In this document: piece after piece, positions 1 to 8,591 of the stretch
Numbering within the stretch: the stretch's first letter is position 1
Layout of the letters: each line of letters begins with the position of its first letter
Assembly (NCBI GenBank): GCA_024401645.1
Contig: JAKSKR010000032.1
Span: forward strand, 1 to 34,155
Direction of reading: 5' to 3'
Source: Paludibacteraceae bacterium
Lineage (GTDB): Bacteria > Bacteroidota > Bacteroidia > Bacteroidales > Paludibacteraceae
Length of the DNA: 34,155 nt
Notes under the pieces: model-generated
The model's input: the letters and a program-made list of their open reading frames with translations, nothing else
Told to the model about the DNA's origin: nothing
Databases searched by the model: none
Program-made: the position numbers and the translations under genes

Positions 1-21
1 ACATTTATTTGCATACGAAAA

Positions 22-58
22 GAGGGCATATCAATTTTGATACACCCTCCTGTTTTTT
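22..58 (-). terminator. Rho-independent terminator after the ATPase gene
   Basis: GAGGG (22-26) pairs with CCCTC (45-49). Inside them TATCA pairs with TGATA after a two-base mismatch. On the minus strand the hairpin is followed by TTTT, and on the plus strand by a longer T run (52-59), so it may work both ways. It begins a few bases past the stop codon of the leftward ATPase gene. Confidence 0.7.
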
Positions 59-63
59 TGTTA

Positions 64-1251
64 TCACTCAAAAAGGTTTGCAAGATTGAGCGTTAGGAAT
101 TCTTCTACGGATAAAGCACCAGAACCCACTACAAAAGCCAATTTAGGCGAGAATTTGTTTCTAAAGATGGCAATGCCTTCGTTGGAAGTGCGTCGCCCGC
201 TTTTTACCTCAATGGCAATTAGTACACCTTTCTTTTCCAACACGAAATCGACCTCCTTGTCATCCTCACGCCAGTAATAGACCTTATAACCGAACTCTTC
301 GGCATTTCCTACCAGATAGGCACCAACAGCCGACTCCACCCAACGTCCCCATCGTTTAGAATCGGTAAACTCCTTTTCGAATCCACGCCCCGCATTAGCA
401 CTCAAGAGAGCCGTGTTAAACACCTGGTATTTAGGTATGGAATTATATTTTCGTGCGTTGTCGTTAGCAAACTTGTTCAACTTCGTTACCGACTGACAAT
501 CGCTCAACAAATCGATGTAGTTCGACAGCGTTGTCACATTACCGGCATCGTTCAGTTGCCCCAACAGTTTTGTAAGGGAAAGAATTTCCCCTGAATAGTC
601 GCACGAGAGTTCGAAAAGTTGCCTCAACAAAGCAGGCTTATATATAGTAGTCGTCAAAAGGATATCCTTCGACACAATAGGTTCAATAATAGAATCCTTA
701 ATATAGTCACACCAGCGTTTTTCATTTTTTACGTACTTGGCACCTTGGGGATAACCACCATAATAGATATATTGGTTAATATCGAAACCGAAAGCATCCC
801 TCATCTCTTCAAATGACCAGTGTCCCATCCTTATCAGCTCGAACCTTCCTGCCAACGACTCGGTAAGACCTTTTTTAATCAGAAGACGTGAAGAGCCCAA
901 TAGAATAACCTTCATACCCAATTTGTTTCGGGTATCGCTATCCCACTCCTTCTTTACGAATTCGCTCCAATTGTCCAGTTTTTGTATTTCATCTATCACC
1001 AAAAGGAACTCATTGTACTTTCGCATTTGCATGACGCTTCTTGCGTTTTCCCAAACGGTTGAAATCCACTCCGGATTGTGAGGGTCTACACTATCGGCAG
1101 TCTCCGACATGTAAGGGATATCTATATCATCGAGTACCTGACCAACGACTGTAGACTTACCAACCTGGCGTGGTCCTGTAATCACTTGTATTGCAGTGCG
1201 GTCTTCAGCGATTCTATCCTTTATTATTTGATAATATTTACGTCGATACAC
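64..1251 (-). CDS. AAA_14 / DUF4143 family ATP-binding protein
   Basis: This 395-residue protein belongs to the P-loop ATPase family that pairs an AAA_14 domain with a C-terminal DUF4143 domain. Seen directly: Walker A GPRQVGKST (residues 26-34), Walker B LLVIDE (83-88), and a sensor-like stretch VILLGSS. Near the C-terminus, EVDFV (from 333) followed by AIEVKSG (about 346-352) matches the D-x(n)-ExK arrangement of the PD-(D/E)XK nuclease fold that DUF4143 resembles. The start is a GTG at 1251; no ATG lies between it and the promoter box at 1278-1285. The family is very abundant and often multicopy in Bacteroidales, and its cellular role is not established. There is no signal peptide, so it should be cytoplasmic. 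No partner gene adjoins it, and the gene stands alone behind a 22-bp repeat array. The family call is secure; nuclease activity is only inferred. Confidence 0.9.
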   Translation of the reverse strand: MYRRKYYQIIKDRIAEDRTAIQVITGPRQVGKSTVVGQVLDDIDIPYMSETADSVDPHNPEWISTVWENARSVMQMRKYNEFLLVIDEIQKLDNWSEFVKKEWDSDTRNKLGMKVILLGSSRLLIKKGLTESLAGRFELIRMGHWSFEEMRDAFGFDINQYIYYGGYPQGAKYVKNEKRWCDYIKDSIIEPIVSKDILLTTTIYKPALLRQLFELSCDYSGEILSLTKLLGQLNDAGNVTTLSNYIDLLSDCQSVTKLNKFANDNARKYNSIPKYQVFNTALLSANAGRGFEKEFTDSKRWGRWVESAVGAYLVGNAEEFGYKVYYWREDDKEVDFVLEKKGVLIAIEVKSGRRTSNEGIAIFRNKFSPKLAFVVGSGALSVEEFLTLNLANLFE

Positions 1252-1277
1252 AATTCAATGTTTTAAAAATCACAATA

Positions 1278-1285
1278 CAAAGTTA
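1278..1285 (-). promoter_or_regulatory. Putative -7 box of the ATPase gene
   Basis: The minus strand reads TAACTTTG, an exact match to the Bacteroidetes -7 consensus TAnnTTTG, 26 bases before the GTG start. No good TTG -33 box sits at the usual 19-21 base spacing. That position lies inside the first 22-bp repeat, so a protein bound to the repeats could affect this promoter. Confidence 0.6.
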
Positions 1286-1292
1286 CAAAAAA

Positions 1293-1424
1293 ACTCAAAT
1301 CTCCGTGGAATTTTACTCAATTCTATGTGAATTTTTACTCAAATCTTAACAAGATTTTACTCAAATCTCCGTGGAAAATTACTCAATTCTATACGGAAAT
1401 TTACTCAATTCTCAATATTTTTTA
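1293..1424. repeat. Six tandem 22-bp repeats upstream of the ATPase gene
   Basis: Units begin at 1293, 1315, 1337, 1359, 1381 and 1403, exactly 22 bases apart. Each starts ACTCAA(A/T)TCT, followed by a variable middle (CCGTGG, or forms such as ATACGG) and an A/T-rich end. Units 1 and 4 share the ATCTCCGTGG middle and units 2 and 5 share a TTCTAT middle; unit 6 decays at its end. There are no unique spacers, so this is not a CRISPR array. A period close to two helical turns puts all copies on one face of the DNA. The array abuts the -7 box at 1278-1285, which suggests a set of operator sites. Confidence 0.9.
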
Positions 1425-1532
1425 CACATAGTACCATACGCCATTGCTGATAGCTAATGGTAAAATTGCATACATTTATGTTGTTTGCCGTAAGGACAAG
1501 CTTTATTGAATGTTCTGTCATTTGAACATCGG
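1425..1532. other. Intergenic, no gene seen
   Basis: This is the rest of the 340-base gap between the ATPase start and the GH5 stop, lying between the repeat array and the GH5 terminator. It holds a short imperfect palindrome (CCATT...AATGG, about 1441-1460) and ATGTTC...GAACAT (about 1509-1528). No open reading frame or RNA gene was recognised. Confidence 0.5.
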
Positions 1533-1570
1533 CAAATAAAAAAAGGACGAACACCTAGATGTCCGTCCTT
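1533..1570 (-). terminator. Rho-independent terminator after the GH5 gene
   Basis: AAGGACG (1543-1549) pairs with CGTCCTT (1564-1570), with a further ACA/TGT pairing inside. On the minus strand it is followed by a run of eight T (1537-1544). It lies 21 bases past the stop codon of the leftward glycosidase gene. Confidence 0.85.
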
Positions 1571-1591
1571 CATATACCAAAAGCCAATAGC

Positions 1592-2731
1592 TTACTTTCT
1601 TGACAAGATAGCAGGCAATTCGTTAGGAGAGCGATCTTCGTTCACTACAGGGAAGTCGCCCTTGTAACACCAGTGGCAGTTTGCAATGTTGTGTTCGCGG
1701 AATACGCTGCAAATGTCTTCGTACCAACGCAAGCGAGTTTCTTTAGGAATGAATTTAGGGTAAGCACCGAACTCACCACAGTAGAGGTGAAGACCATACT
1801 TTTCAGCCTTATCGATAGCCAACTTCATGTGTGCATACATAGTGTCCTTGCTGTAAGCACCATTCATAGCAGCAATAAGATCCTTTTCCTTACCGTTCAA
1901 CTTTGCCAAGCTAGCGCTGTCGACAGGCACGCCAGGATAAGTGACAGGCCCGTTGTAGAAAGAATATTCGGTCCAAGGAGCCTGGTGATGCGTAATTAGG
2001 CTAGGTTCGTAGAAGTGGAAGCTTAGCACGAGGTACTTATCGTTTTCAGGAACACGCAAAGAGTCGAAAGTCTGAACAATCTGCCAACGGTTAGAACCGA
2101 AGATGAGTGTTCTTTCCTTTTCAGTTTCGCGGATAGCCTTAACGGTCTTTTCAATAAGCTTGTTCCAATCTTCGCAGCTAGGAGCAACCGGCTCGTTCAT
2201 CAATTCATAAGCAACACGGTCGGTAGGATACTGGCACAAATCCTTCTGCAAATCTTTCCAGATGTTAACGAACTTTTCCTGTTCAGCAGGATCCTGGAAC
2301 AAGGTATTAGGATGTGCGTTTTCGCTGTTGAAGTGGTGAGAGCGAACAACGTGAAGGTCAACAACAATGTTCAAGCCATTGTCGAGCGACCACTTAATGG
2401 CATTGTGCATTAGACGGAAACCAGCAGTGTCGCGGTTCATCTTTTCGTCGTAAAGGTGTTCCTCATCAACAGGTAGGCGAACAAAGTCGAAGCCCATTGC
2501 TGCAATTGAATCGAAGTCAGCCTTGCAAATCTGCTTGTCGCGAGCCTCGCCACGAGATTCTGACTGCGACAACCAGTGGCTAACGTTTACACCGTTTTCA
2601 AGTTTCAAAGTAGCAAACTTTGAATTAGTAGTTTCTGCCTTTTCGGTATTGGCAGTTTCGGGAGTAGACTGAACGCCACAAGAACCAAAAAAAAGTGCTG
2701 CTAGCGAAGCAGCCATAAAGTGTGCTTTCAT
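1592..2731 (-). CDS. GH5 family glycoside hydrolase (cellulase-like), lipoprotein
   Basis: This 379-residue protein is a retaining GH5 endo-glycosidase by family. The acid/base glutamate is E180 in YELMNEP and the nucleophile is E320 in LYCGEFG, the expected order and distance. Other GH5 marks are GVNVSHW near the N-terminus, GFDFVRLPV and VDLHV. The open frame begins further out (2776), but ATG at 2731 is chosen because it gives a short lipoprotein signal, ALFFGSC, with lipidation at Cys18. An S/T/E-rich linker of about 20 residues follows, suggesting membrane anchoring with the enzyme outside. The family covers beta-glucanases, mannanases and others, so the substrate cannot be read from sequence. 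No SusC/SusD pair or other carbohydrate gene adjoins it, so it is not part of a visible polysaccharide utilisation locus. It has its own terminator. Confidence 0.93.
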   Translation of the reverse strand: MKAHFMAASLAALFFGSCGVQSTPETANTEKAETTNSKFATLKLENGVNVSHWLSQSESRGEARDKQICKADFDSIAAMGFDFVRLPVDEEHLYDEKMNRDTAGFRLMHNAIKWSLDNGLNIVVDLHVVRSHHFNSENAHPNTLFQDPAEQEKFVNIWKDLQKDLCQYPTDRVAYELMNEPVAPSCEDWNKLIEKTVKAIRETEKERTLIFGSNRWQIVQTFDSLRVPENDKYLVLSFHFYEPSLITHHQAPWTEYSFYNGPVTYPGVPVDSASLAKLNGKEKDLIAAMNGAYSKDTMYAHMKLAIDKAEKYGLHLYCGEFGAYPKFIPKETRLRWYEDICSVFREHNIANCHWCYKGDFPVVNEDRSPNELPAILSRK

Positions 2732-2762
2732 AAATAAAAGAATGTGTAAAATGTTATTACTG

Positions 2763-2770
2763 CGAAGATA
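2763..2770 (-). promoter_or_regulatory. Possible -7 box of the GH5 gene
   Basis: The minus strand reads TATCTTCG, one mismatch from TAnnTTTG, 31 bases before the chosen ATG. A TTG occurs about 23 bases further upstream, slightly beyond normal spacing. This is a weak call resting on position and similarity. Confidence 0.3.
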
Positions 2771-2821
2771 CAACAAAAAGAAATATAGTGTTTCAATAGA
2801 ATAGCGATTTCGTCAACACGA

Positions 2822-2864
2822 ACGAAAATAAAAAGGCGGAACCGAGAAAAGTCCCAGTTCCGCC
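2822..2864 (-). terminator. Rho-independent terminator after amt
   Basis: GGCGGAAC (2835-2842) pairs with GTTCCGCC (2857-2864), with a GGGA/TCTC pairing inside. On the minus strand it is followed by TTTTTATTTT. It lies 25 bases past the amt stop codon. Confidence 0.88.
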
Positions 2865-2889
2865 CAATATGAAGGTTTTATAAAAGAAA

Positions 2890-4251
2890 TTACTTATCGT
2901 CGTCCTTATGGTCGGCATATTCTGCAATTTCGCGTTCACCAACGCTAGCAAAGCCATAATGCTCGTCGTGCTGGCTAATGTCGAGACCAATCTGTTCGCT
3001 CTTTTCAGAAACACGCATTGGAATCATCTTGTCGGTAATCCAATACAAACCGTAGCTCACTACAAAGGTATAACCAATAACGATAGCCAAAGCCAACAAG
3101 TGGTAAAGGAAGACAACCACACCTTCGTGAGTTCCGGCAATTAGGCCTTCCTGAATGAAGATACCAGTCAAGACCGTACCAACAATACCACCCATACCGT
3201 GAGTTGGGAAAACGTCGAGCGCATCGTCGACACGGTAGCGGTTGCTCCAGTGTACACACACGTTACAAACCATGGTAATGACAAGTGAGATAAAGATACT
3301 CTGGCCAACAGTCACGTAACCGGCAGAAGGGGTGATGGCAACCAAACCAACCACGCAACCAACAGCTGCACCCATTGCAGAAGGCTTGTGACCACGCAAG
3401 CAGTCGAAGAAAATCCAAGTCATCATAGCGGTAGCAGATGCGGTGTTGGTGTTCAAGAATGCCTTAACGCCAATGGCATCGGCATGAAGTGAAGAACCAC
3501 CGTTGAAACCGAACCAACCCAACCAAAGGAGAGCAGCACCCAACAAAACGAAAGGAATGTTAGCAGGCTTGATTTCCTTTTTCTTACGCTTGCCCAAGAA
3601 GATAGCACCAGCCAAGGCAGCCACACCAGAAGAAGCGTGAACCACAATACCACCGGCGAAGTCGACAACACCCCACTGACGGAACAAGCCATCGGGATGC
3701 CAAGTCATGTGGGCAAACGGACAGTAAATGATGATACAGAACAAAATCATGAACACCATGTAAGCCGAAAAACGAACACGTTCGGCAAACGAACCAGTAA
3801 TAAGTGAAGGTGTAATGATGGCAAACTTCATTTGGAACAAGGCATACAAGGCCAACGGAATGGTTGGTGCCAAGTCGACATTAACGTGACCGTCGACATC
3901 GTGGAACATGAAGTATTGTAAAGGGTTACCCAAAATACCAAGGCCACCCAAGTCGTCACCAAAAGAAAGGCTGAAACCAACTACCACCCAAAGCACGCTG
4001 ATGACACCCATAGCGATGAAGCTTTGCAACATGGTAGAAATAACGTTTTTAGCGCCCACCATACCGCCATAGAAGAACGAAAGACCAGGCGTCATCATCA
4101 AAACAAAGATAGTAGCGGTAATCATCCAAGCCACATCGGCTGAATTAACACGTGGATCCACTTGGAAACCGAACGAACCCTCGTCAACAAAAAGTCCAAT
4201 AATGGCAATCAGCACCATAAAGGACATCATAATAATCCATCTCTTCTGCAT
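2890..4251 (-). CDS. amt: Ammonium transporter, Amt/MEP/Rh family
   Basis: This 453-residue multi-pass inner-membrane protein imports ammonium. The Amt signatures are all present: FFYGGMVGAKN in an early helix, the conserved aspartate in VVDFAGGIVVHASSG, and the two pore histidines, one in that motif and one in VFPTHGMGG. Length and hydrophobic pattern fit about 11 transmembrane helices, and the first hydrophobic segment after MQKRW looks like the cleavable signal seen in many Amt proteins. The open frame extends upstream to 4338; ATG at 4251 is preferred because it places this segment at the N-terminus. The charged C-terminal tail should be cytoplasmic, where PII proteins usually bind, but no glnB/glnK gene adjoins it. 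A perfect -7 box lies upstream and a strong terminator downstream, so it appears monocistronic. Confidence 0.96.
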   Translation of the reverse strand: MQKRWIIMMSFMVLIAIIGLFVDEGSFGFQVDPRVNSADVAWMITATIFVLMMTPGLSFFYGGMVGAKNVISTMLQSFIAMGVISVLWVVVGFSLSFGDDLGGLGILGNPLQYFMFHDVDGHVNVDLAPTIPLALYALFQMKFAIITPSLITGSFAERVRFSAYMVFMILFCIIIYCPFAHMTWHPDGLFRQWGVVDFAGGIVVHASSGVAALAGAIFLGKRKKKEIKPANIPFVLLGAALLWLGWFGFNGGSSLHADAIGVKAFLNTNTASATAMMTWIFFDCLRGHKPSAMGAAVGCVVGLVAITPSAGYVTVGQSIFISLVITMVCNVCVHWSNRYRVDDALDVFPTHGMGGIVGTVLTGIFIQEGLIAGTHEGVVVFLYHLLALAIVIGYTFVVSYGLYWITDKMIPMRVSEKSEQIGLDISQHDEHYGFASVGEREIAEYADHKDDDK

Positions 4252-4351
4252 AATTTGTTTCTTTTGAAATTTAAAAATCTCAAGAATCAAACCCATCCAA
4301 TTTCGGGCAATCATCTTACATTTTGCTACGTGTTGCAACGTTTTAGCACCG

Positions 4352-4359
4352 CAAAGTTA
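4352..4359 (-). promoter_or_regulatory. Putative -7 box of amt
   Basis: The minus strand reads TAACTTTG, an exact TAnnTTTG match, 100 bases before the chosen ATG. This leaves a leader of about 95 bases. A T-rich stretch lies where the -33 box is expected, but there is no clear TTG. Confidence 0.55.
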
Positions 4360-4379
4360 GATAGACGGCAAAAAACACG

Positions 4380-4883
4380 GAAAACATTTACACTTTGGTT
4401 TTCAAGAAAAGACCACACAATTAAAAAACATCAGCAAAACAGCACATCGAGATTTCAGATTGAAAGGAAAACAAGCAAAAATGATAACGATTTGATAATT
4501 GCCATTTCAACAATAAGCCCTACAGGTAGGAAGATCAAGAAAGAAGGAAACGAATATGGGGCTTTAGGATGAGCCTAATAAAGCAGCCGAGAATGGCAAT
4601 GCGGCTGAAAAATGGGCATTGTGCATAAATTTTCAACGAAAAAAGGGGCTCATATCTAAATACTTTGTAATTTAGCAACTATATAGAAAAATTGTGCAAT
4701 TCGAATGGGTATATAGGCACAATTTTTGTATGATTTTTAATAGACAAAAGACTACAACGCTGACTACAATTCGTGTCTAGAAAGACACAGACAAACAAAC
4801 AGCTCCGTTTTTTGCCATACAATTAAGGTTTAATATTAAACCAACACCGAATGTTGGTTACTCGTATAATAAGGGTTATTTAC
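4380..4883. other. Divergent intergenic region between amt and the CotH gene
   Basis: About 500 bases separate the amt promoter from the chosen CotH start, and no convincing gene was seen. One open frame here only shadows the amt leader. TACTTTG at 4661-4667 is close to the -7 consensus but one base short in spacing, and could drive the CotH gene. A small perfect hairpin, GTGTCT-AGAA-AGACAC, lies at about 4773-4788 in what would be the leader. Neither element is proven. Confidence 0.4.
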
Positions 4884-7800
4884 ATGAAAAGAATTGCAAA
4901 AGCAGTATTATCTCTCATAGGTATGTGTGTTGCCGGTAATGCCAACGCTGCAATAGTTATTAACGAAGCAATGCCAAGCAACTTGAGCACCTACATGGAC
5001 ATGAGTACCTACGAATACACTCCATGGATAGAAGTGTTCAACAGCGGAGAAACAGCTGTAAACCTGAAGGGATACACCTTAAGATATACAACACATGAAG
5101 ATGGGCTTGTAAAAGAAGCAACCATCGCCTTTGACTGCTCCATTGAAGGTGGCGCCTACAAGCTGCTTTTCATGGACAAGGCCGACCAGAAGAACCACGT
5201 AGGCTTCAAATTGGATGCCGACGGTGGCGACCTCGTCTTGCTCGATGCTGCAGGCAAGACCATATCGTCGCTAAACATTCCAGACATCTGTGCATACGTA
5301 TCTTATGGTGTGGGCGAAAGCGCCAATGGCTACATGATGCCAACCCCAGGCAAGGCAAACAGCACCGCCTTTGCATCGGCCAACCTAGCCGAGTTCCAGA
5401 AAACCGCACAATGTGCAGTACCTGTTTTCAGCAAGAAAGCAGGCGCCTACCATGACATCGACACGCTGAAGACAACCATTACATGTGCCACCACCGGCGC
5501 GAAGATTTACTACACTACCGACGGTAGCATACCAACCAAAGAGAAAGGTATTCTTTACGAAGGCGAAATAAAGATGACCAAGCCAAGCGTCATCCGCGCC
5601 CGCGCCTATGCGTCAGACATGGTTTACAGCCCAATAGTAACGGCATCTTACATCTTCAACAGCAAGAACCACAAGTGGTGTTCAAGCTTGAACAAGCTGC
5701 CAATTGTTTCAATAGTTACCGCCAAAGAAAACCTAGACGACCCAACAATTGGTATTGCCACCAAGGGTTCGAACGGAATAGATGGCGATTGCGGCACCAC
5801 CAGAGCCAATTACAACCAAGACTGGAAACGCCCAATGAACTTCGAATACATTGTCGATGGACAGGCGGTTATCAACCAAGAAGTTGAAGCAAAGGTAATG
5901 GGTGGTTGCTCACGAAGCCACGAAACAAAATCGTTCTCACTTTCTACCAGCAAGAAGTGCGGTAGCGGTATGAACAAGATGAAATACCCCTTCTTTAAAA
6001 GCAAGCCAAGCATAAAGAAGTTTAAGAGCCTACACCTCCGTAACGGCGGTAACGACTTCGACGGACTCCGTTTCCGCGACGGATTCATGCAGAGCATCAT
6101 CCACGGCGAGAACATCGACTACCAGGCCTACCAGCCTGTTGGCTACTTCCTTAACGGCCACTACGAAGGCCTTATGCTCCTTAACGAGCACACCAACGAA
6201 GACTATCTCTACTCAAACTACGACCTCGATGACGAGGAAATTGACCTGATTAAGATTACCAAGGAAATCAACGTCAGCAACGGTACCATCGATGCTTACG
6301 ACAAGCTTATTGAAGAAGCCCAGAGCGGACAGAACACCCCTGGCTACTACGAGAAGATGAGCAAGTTGATGGATATGGACGAATACATGACCTACATGGC
6401 CTTTGAACAGTACCTGGTCAACACCGACTGGCCAGGCAACAACAACAAGCTTTGGCGCCACAACAAGGGCGGACGTTTCCGTTGGATTCTGTACGACACC
6501 GACTTCGGTTTCGGACTATTCGAGGGTTGGGGTCCTAACTACACCAGCTATACCACCGACATGATTCAGTTCTGCGCCGGCGAAGGCAGCTGCGTCAACT
6601 GGGCAAACGGATCGAACCACGCACCTTATACCTTCTCAAAAGACTCGGAATGGAAAACCATCTTGTTCAAGAACCTGATGAAGAACGAGGAATTCCGCTC
6701 CCGCTTCCTGACCAAGAACCTGATGCTCTTGGAGAAAACCTTTAAGCCAGAACGCGTAATTGCCATTCTAGACAGCATAGCAAAAGACGCTTACCCCGAA
6801 TACTGTGCGATGAGTGCTAACGAGCACTGGCAACCAAAGGAGAACTACGAAGGCAACGACGAATATAACGGCATGAAAGAGTTTGCCAACAAGCGTCCTG
6901 CCTACGTTTACCAGCACCTTGCCAACTTCTATGGCGGCAACGAGGTAAACCTTACCATAACATCGAACGTATCGGGTGCCCGTTTCAACATAAACGGCAA
7001 CTATTGCAACAAGAGCAAATACGAAGGTAAATACATCAGCAACAACCGCTTGAACGTATCGCCAATAGCACCAGACGGCTACAAGTTCAAGAACTGGAAA
7101 CTATCGGCAGCCGAATCGTCTACCCTATTGTCAAGCGCATCTGAATGGTTGTACTCTTACACCGCAGAAGGCCAGGCCGACGGTTGGCAAGCAGCCGACT
7201 TTGCAGCAACCGGTTGGAAGAAAGGTAGCGGCCGCTTCGGTTACGGAGGTCCATCAAAGTACAACGTAACCCTAGACTTTGGTAAGGACAAAGACAACAA
7301 GCCAATTACAGCCTACTTCAGAACGACTGTCAATGTAGAAGAAATTGGCAACTTCGAAAAGATCACAGCCAAACTTACATACGACGACGGCTACGTTATT
7401 TATGTAAACGGCACCGAGGTTGCCCGCGGCAACATGCCAAAAGAAGAGGCAATAACTTCAGAAACCTTTGCCGTAGAGTATGCGAACGACGACGAGGCAA
7501 CAGTTGACATTGCCACCAAGTATTTCAAGAACGGCGAAAACACCATTGCCGTAGAAATACACCAGAATTCAGCAACCAGTAGCGACCTTACCTTCGAAAT
7601 GTCGCTAAAGGGAATAGGCAAGGCAACAGGCACAACATCTACAAAGATGGACTTCAGCACAACCGTTACCGACAACTTCAGCATGGAAGCCGTGTTTGTT
7701 GAAGACACCGAGCCTGCAGGCATCTTCATCAACGAAGTGTGCACATCGAACAAAGCCGATTCTGGCAACGACGCCACCGACGAATTTGGTAAGTATGGCG

Positions 7801-8483
7801 ACTGGATTGAGATTTACAACGCAGGCAGCCAAGACGTGAACATTGCAGGTTGGTACATTTCGGACAACAGCGAAAAACTAAACAAGTACCAGATACCATA
7901 CAGCCAGCTAGAGGCTACCAATATCCCTGCAAAGGGACACATCGTCATCTGGTGCGACAACGACGTTTACAACGGTCCTTTGCACGCAAGCTTCAAGTTG
8001 AGCGAAACCAGTGCCAACACCATCACCCTTTCGAAAGACAAGGGCGGCGTAGTAACCAAGGTTAACAGCATTGAGTTACCGGCAAACATTGGCACCAACA
8101 ACTCATACGGCCGCGTAGCCGATGGTTCGGAAGAATTGCAACAGTTCTACATGTGCTCGTGGAAGACTGCCAACAAGGCAAGAACCACCATGGGAACCAC
8201 CAATGGCTTAATTTGCGACACCAACGACTTGAAGAAGTCTGACAACGATGACGCGAAGGTAAGAATCTACCCTAACCCAGTAGAAAACGAGTTGAACATC
8301 GTTTCTGACGAAGCCATTGCAAAGGTTAGGATTTACGACAACATTGGACGCACTATAGCAACAGAAGAAGGCAAGGGCGTTAAGAAAAAGTGTATTAACA
8401 CCAGCCATCTGATAAAAGGCATCTATACAATTAATATTGAGACAACGGACAATAATGTACGTGTGAAATTCATAAAAAAATAA
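4884..8483 (+). CDS. CotH-kinase-domain surface protein with lamin-tail domains and type A T9SS signal
   Basis: This 1199-residue exported protein starts at ATG 4884, the second in-frame start, which gives a clean signal peptide MKRIAKAVLSLIGMCVAGNA. Domains in order (approximate residues): lamin-tail-like 22-165 (VINEAMPSN, WIEVFNSG); chitobiase C-terminal-like beta-sandwich 181-255 (KIYYTTDGSIPT); CotH kinase domain 270-685, with the hallmark RWILYDTDFGFG near 532 carrying the acidic metal-binding residues; InlB-type repeat 688-740 (GYKFKNW); galactose-binding/jelly-roll-like 750-907; second lamin-tail-like 945-1102; and a type A T9SS sorting domain from about 1125 (VRIYPNPVENELNI). CotH proteins of spores are atypical protein kinases; the substrate here is unknown. 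It should be exported by T9SS to the cell surface or medium. The beta-helix gene follows 108 bases downstream on the same strand. Confidence 0.92.
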   Translation: MKRIAKAVLSLIGMCVAGNANAAIVINEAMPSNLSTYMDMSTYEYTPWIEVFNSGETAVNLKGYTLRYTTHEDGLVKEATIAFDCSIEGGAYKLLFMDKADQKNHVGFKLDADGGDLVLLDAAGKTISSLNIPDICAYVSYGVGESANGYMMPTPGKANSTAFASANLAEFQKTAQCAVPVFSKKAGAYHDIDTLKTTITCATTGAKIYYTTDGSIPTKEKGILYEGEIKMTKPSVIRARAYASDMVYSPIVTASYIFNSKNHKWCSSLNKLPIVSIVTAKENLDDPTIGIATKGSNGIDGDCGTTRANYNQDWKRPMNFEYIVDGQAVINQEVEAKVMGGCSRSHETKSFSLSTSKKCGSGMNKMKYPFFKSKPSIKKFKSLHLRNGGNDFDGLRFRDGFMQSIIHGENIDYQAYQPVGYFLNGHYEGLMLLNEHTNEDYLYSNYDLDDEEIDLIKITKEINVSNGTIDAYDKLIEEAQSGQNTPGYYEKMSKLMDMDEYMTYMAFEQYLVNTDWPGNNNKLWRHNKGGRFRWILYDTDFGFGLFEGWGPNYTSYTTDMIQFCAGEGSCVNWANGSNHAPYTFSKDSEWKTILFKNLMKNEEFRSRFLTKNLMLLEKTFKPERVIAILDSIAKDAYPEYCAMSANEHWQPKENYEGNDEYNGMKEFANKRPAYVYQHLANFYGGNEVNLTITSNVSGARFNINGNYCNKSKYEGKYISNNRLNVSPIAPDGYKFKNWKLSAAESSTLLSSASEWLYSYTAEGQADGWQAADFAATGWKKGSGRFGYGGPSKYNVTLDFGKDKDNKPITAYFRTTVNVEEIGNFEKITAKLTYDDGYVIYVNGTEVARGNMPKEEAITSETFAVEYANDDEATVDIATKYFKNGENTIAVEIHQNSATSSDLTFEMSLKGIGKATGTTSTKMDFSTTVTDNFSMEAVFVEDTEPAGIFINEVCTSNKADSGNDATDEFGKYGDWIEIYNAGSQDVNIAGWYISDNSEKLNKYQIPYSQLEATNIPAKGHIVIWCDNDVYNGPLHASFKLSETSANTITLSKDKGGVVTKVNSIELPANIGTNNSYGRVADGSEELQQFYMCSWKTANKARTTMGTTNGLICDTNDLKKSDNDDAKVRIYPNPVENELNIVSDEAIAKVRIYDNIGRTIATEEGKGVKKKCINTSHLIKGIYTINIETTDNNVRVKFIKK

Positions 8484-8518
8484 ATATTAAGTGTACATTT
8501 GCAAGTGCAAAAACACGC

Positions 8519-8556
8519 AGTCTGCATTAAGCGAGAACTTAATGCAGACTTTTGTG
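8519..8556 (+). terminator. Strong hairpin between the CotH and beta-helix genes
   Basis: A perfect 13-bp stem (8519-8531 with 8538-8550) with a six-base loop is followed by TTTGTGGTT. The stem is strong but the T run is short, so termination may be partial. No TAnnTTTG box was seen between it and the next start at 8592. Confidence 0.7.
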
Positions 8557-8591
8557 GTTAAAAGAAAACGACTCATCTACAACAACAATAT

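Noticed and set aside
1293..1424. CRISPR-like array
   Set aside because: The repeats are directly tandem at 22 bases with no unique spacers and no cas genes.
2793..3014. Short leftward ORF overlapping the amt 3' end
   Set aside because: It runs through the amt terminator and out of frame through amt coding sequence; no start signal or family.
4162..4572. 136-codon rightward ORF over the amt leader
   Set aside because: It is antisense to the amt start and promoter, rich in K/N/T as expected of AT-rich noncoding DNA, with no signal or motif.
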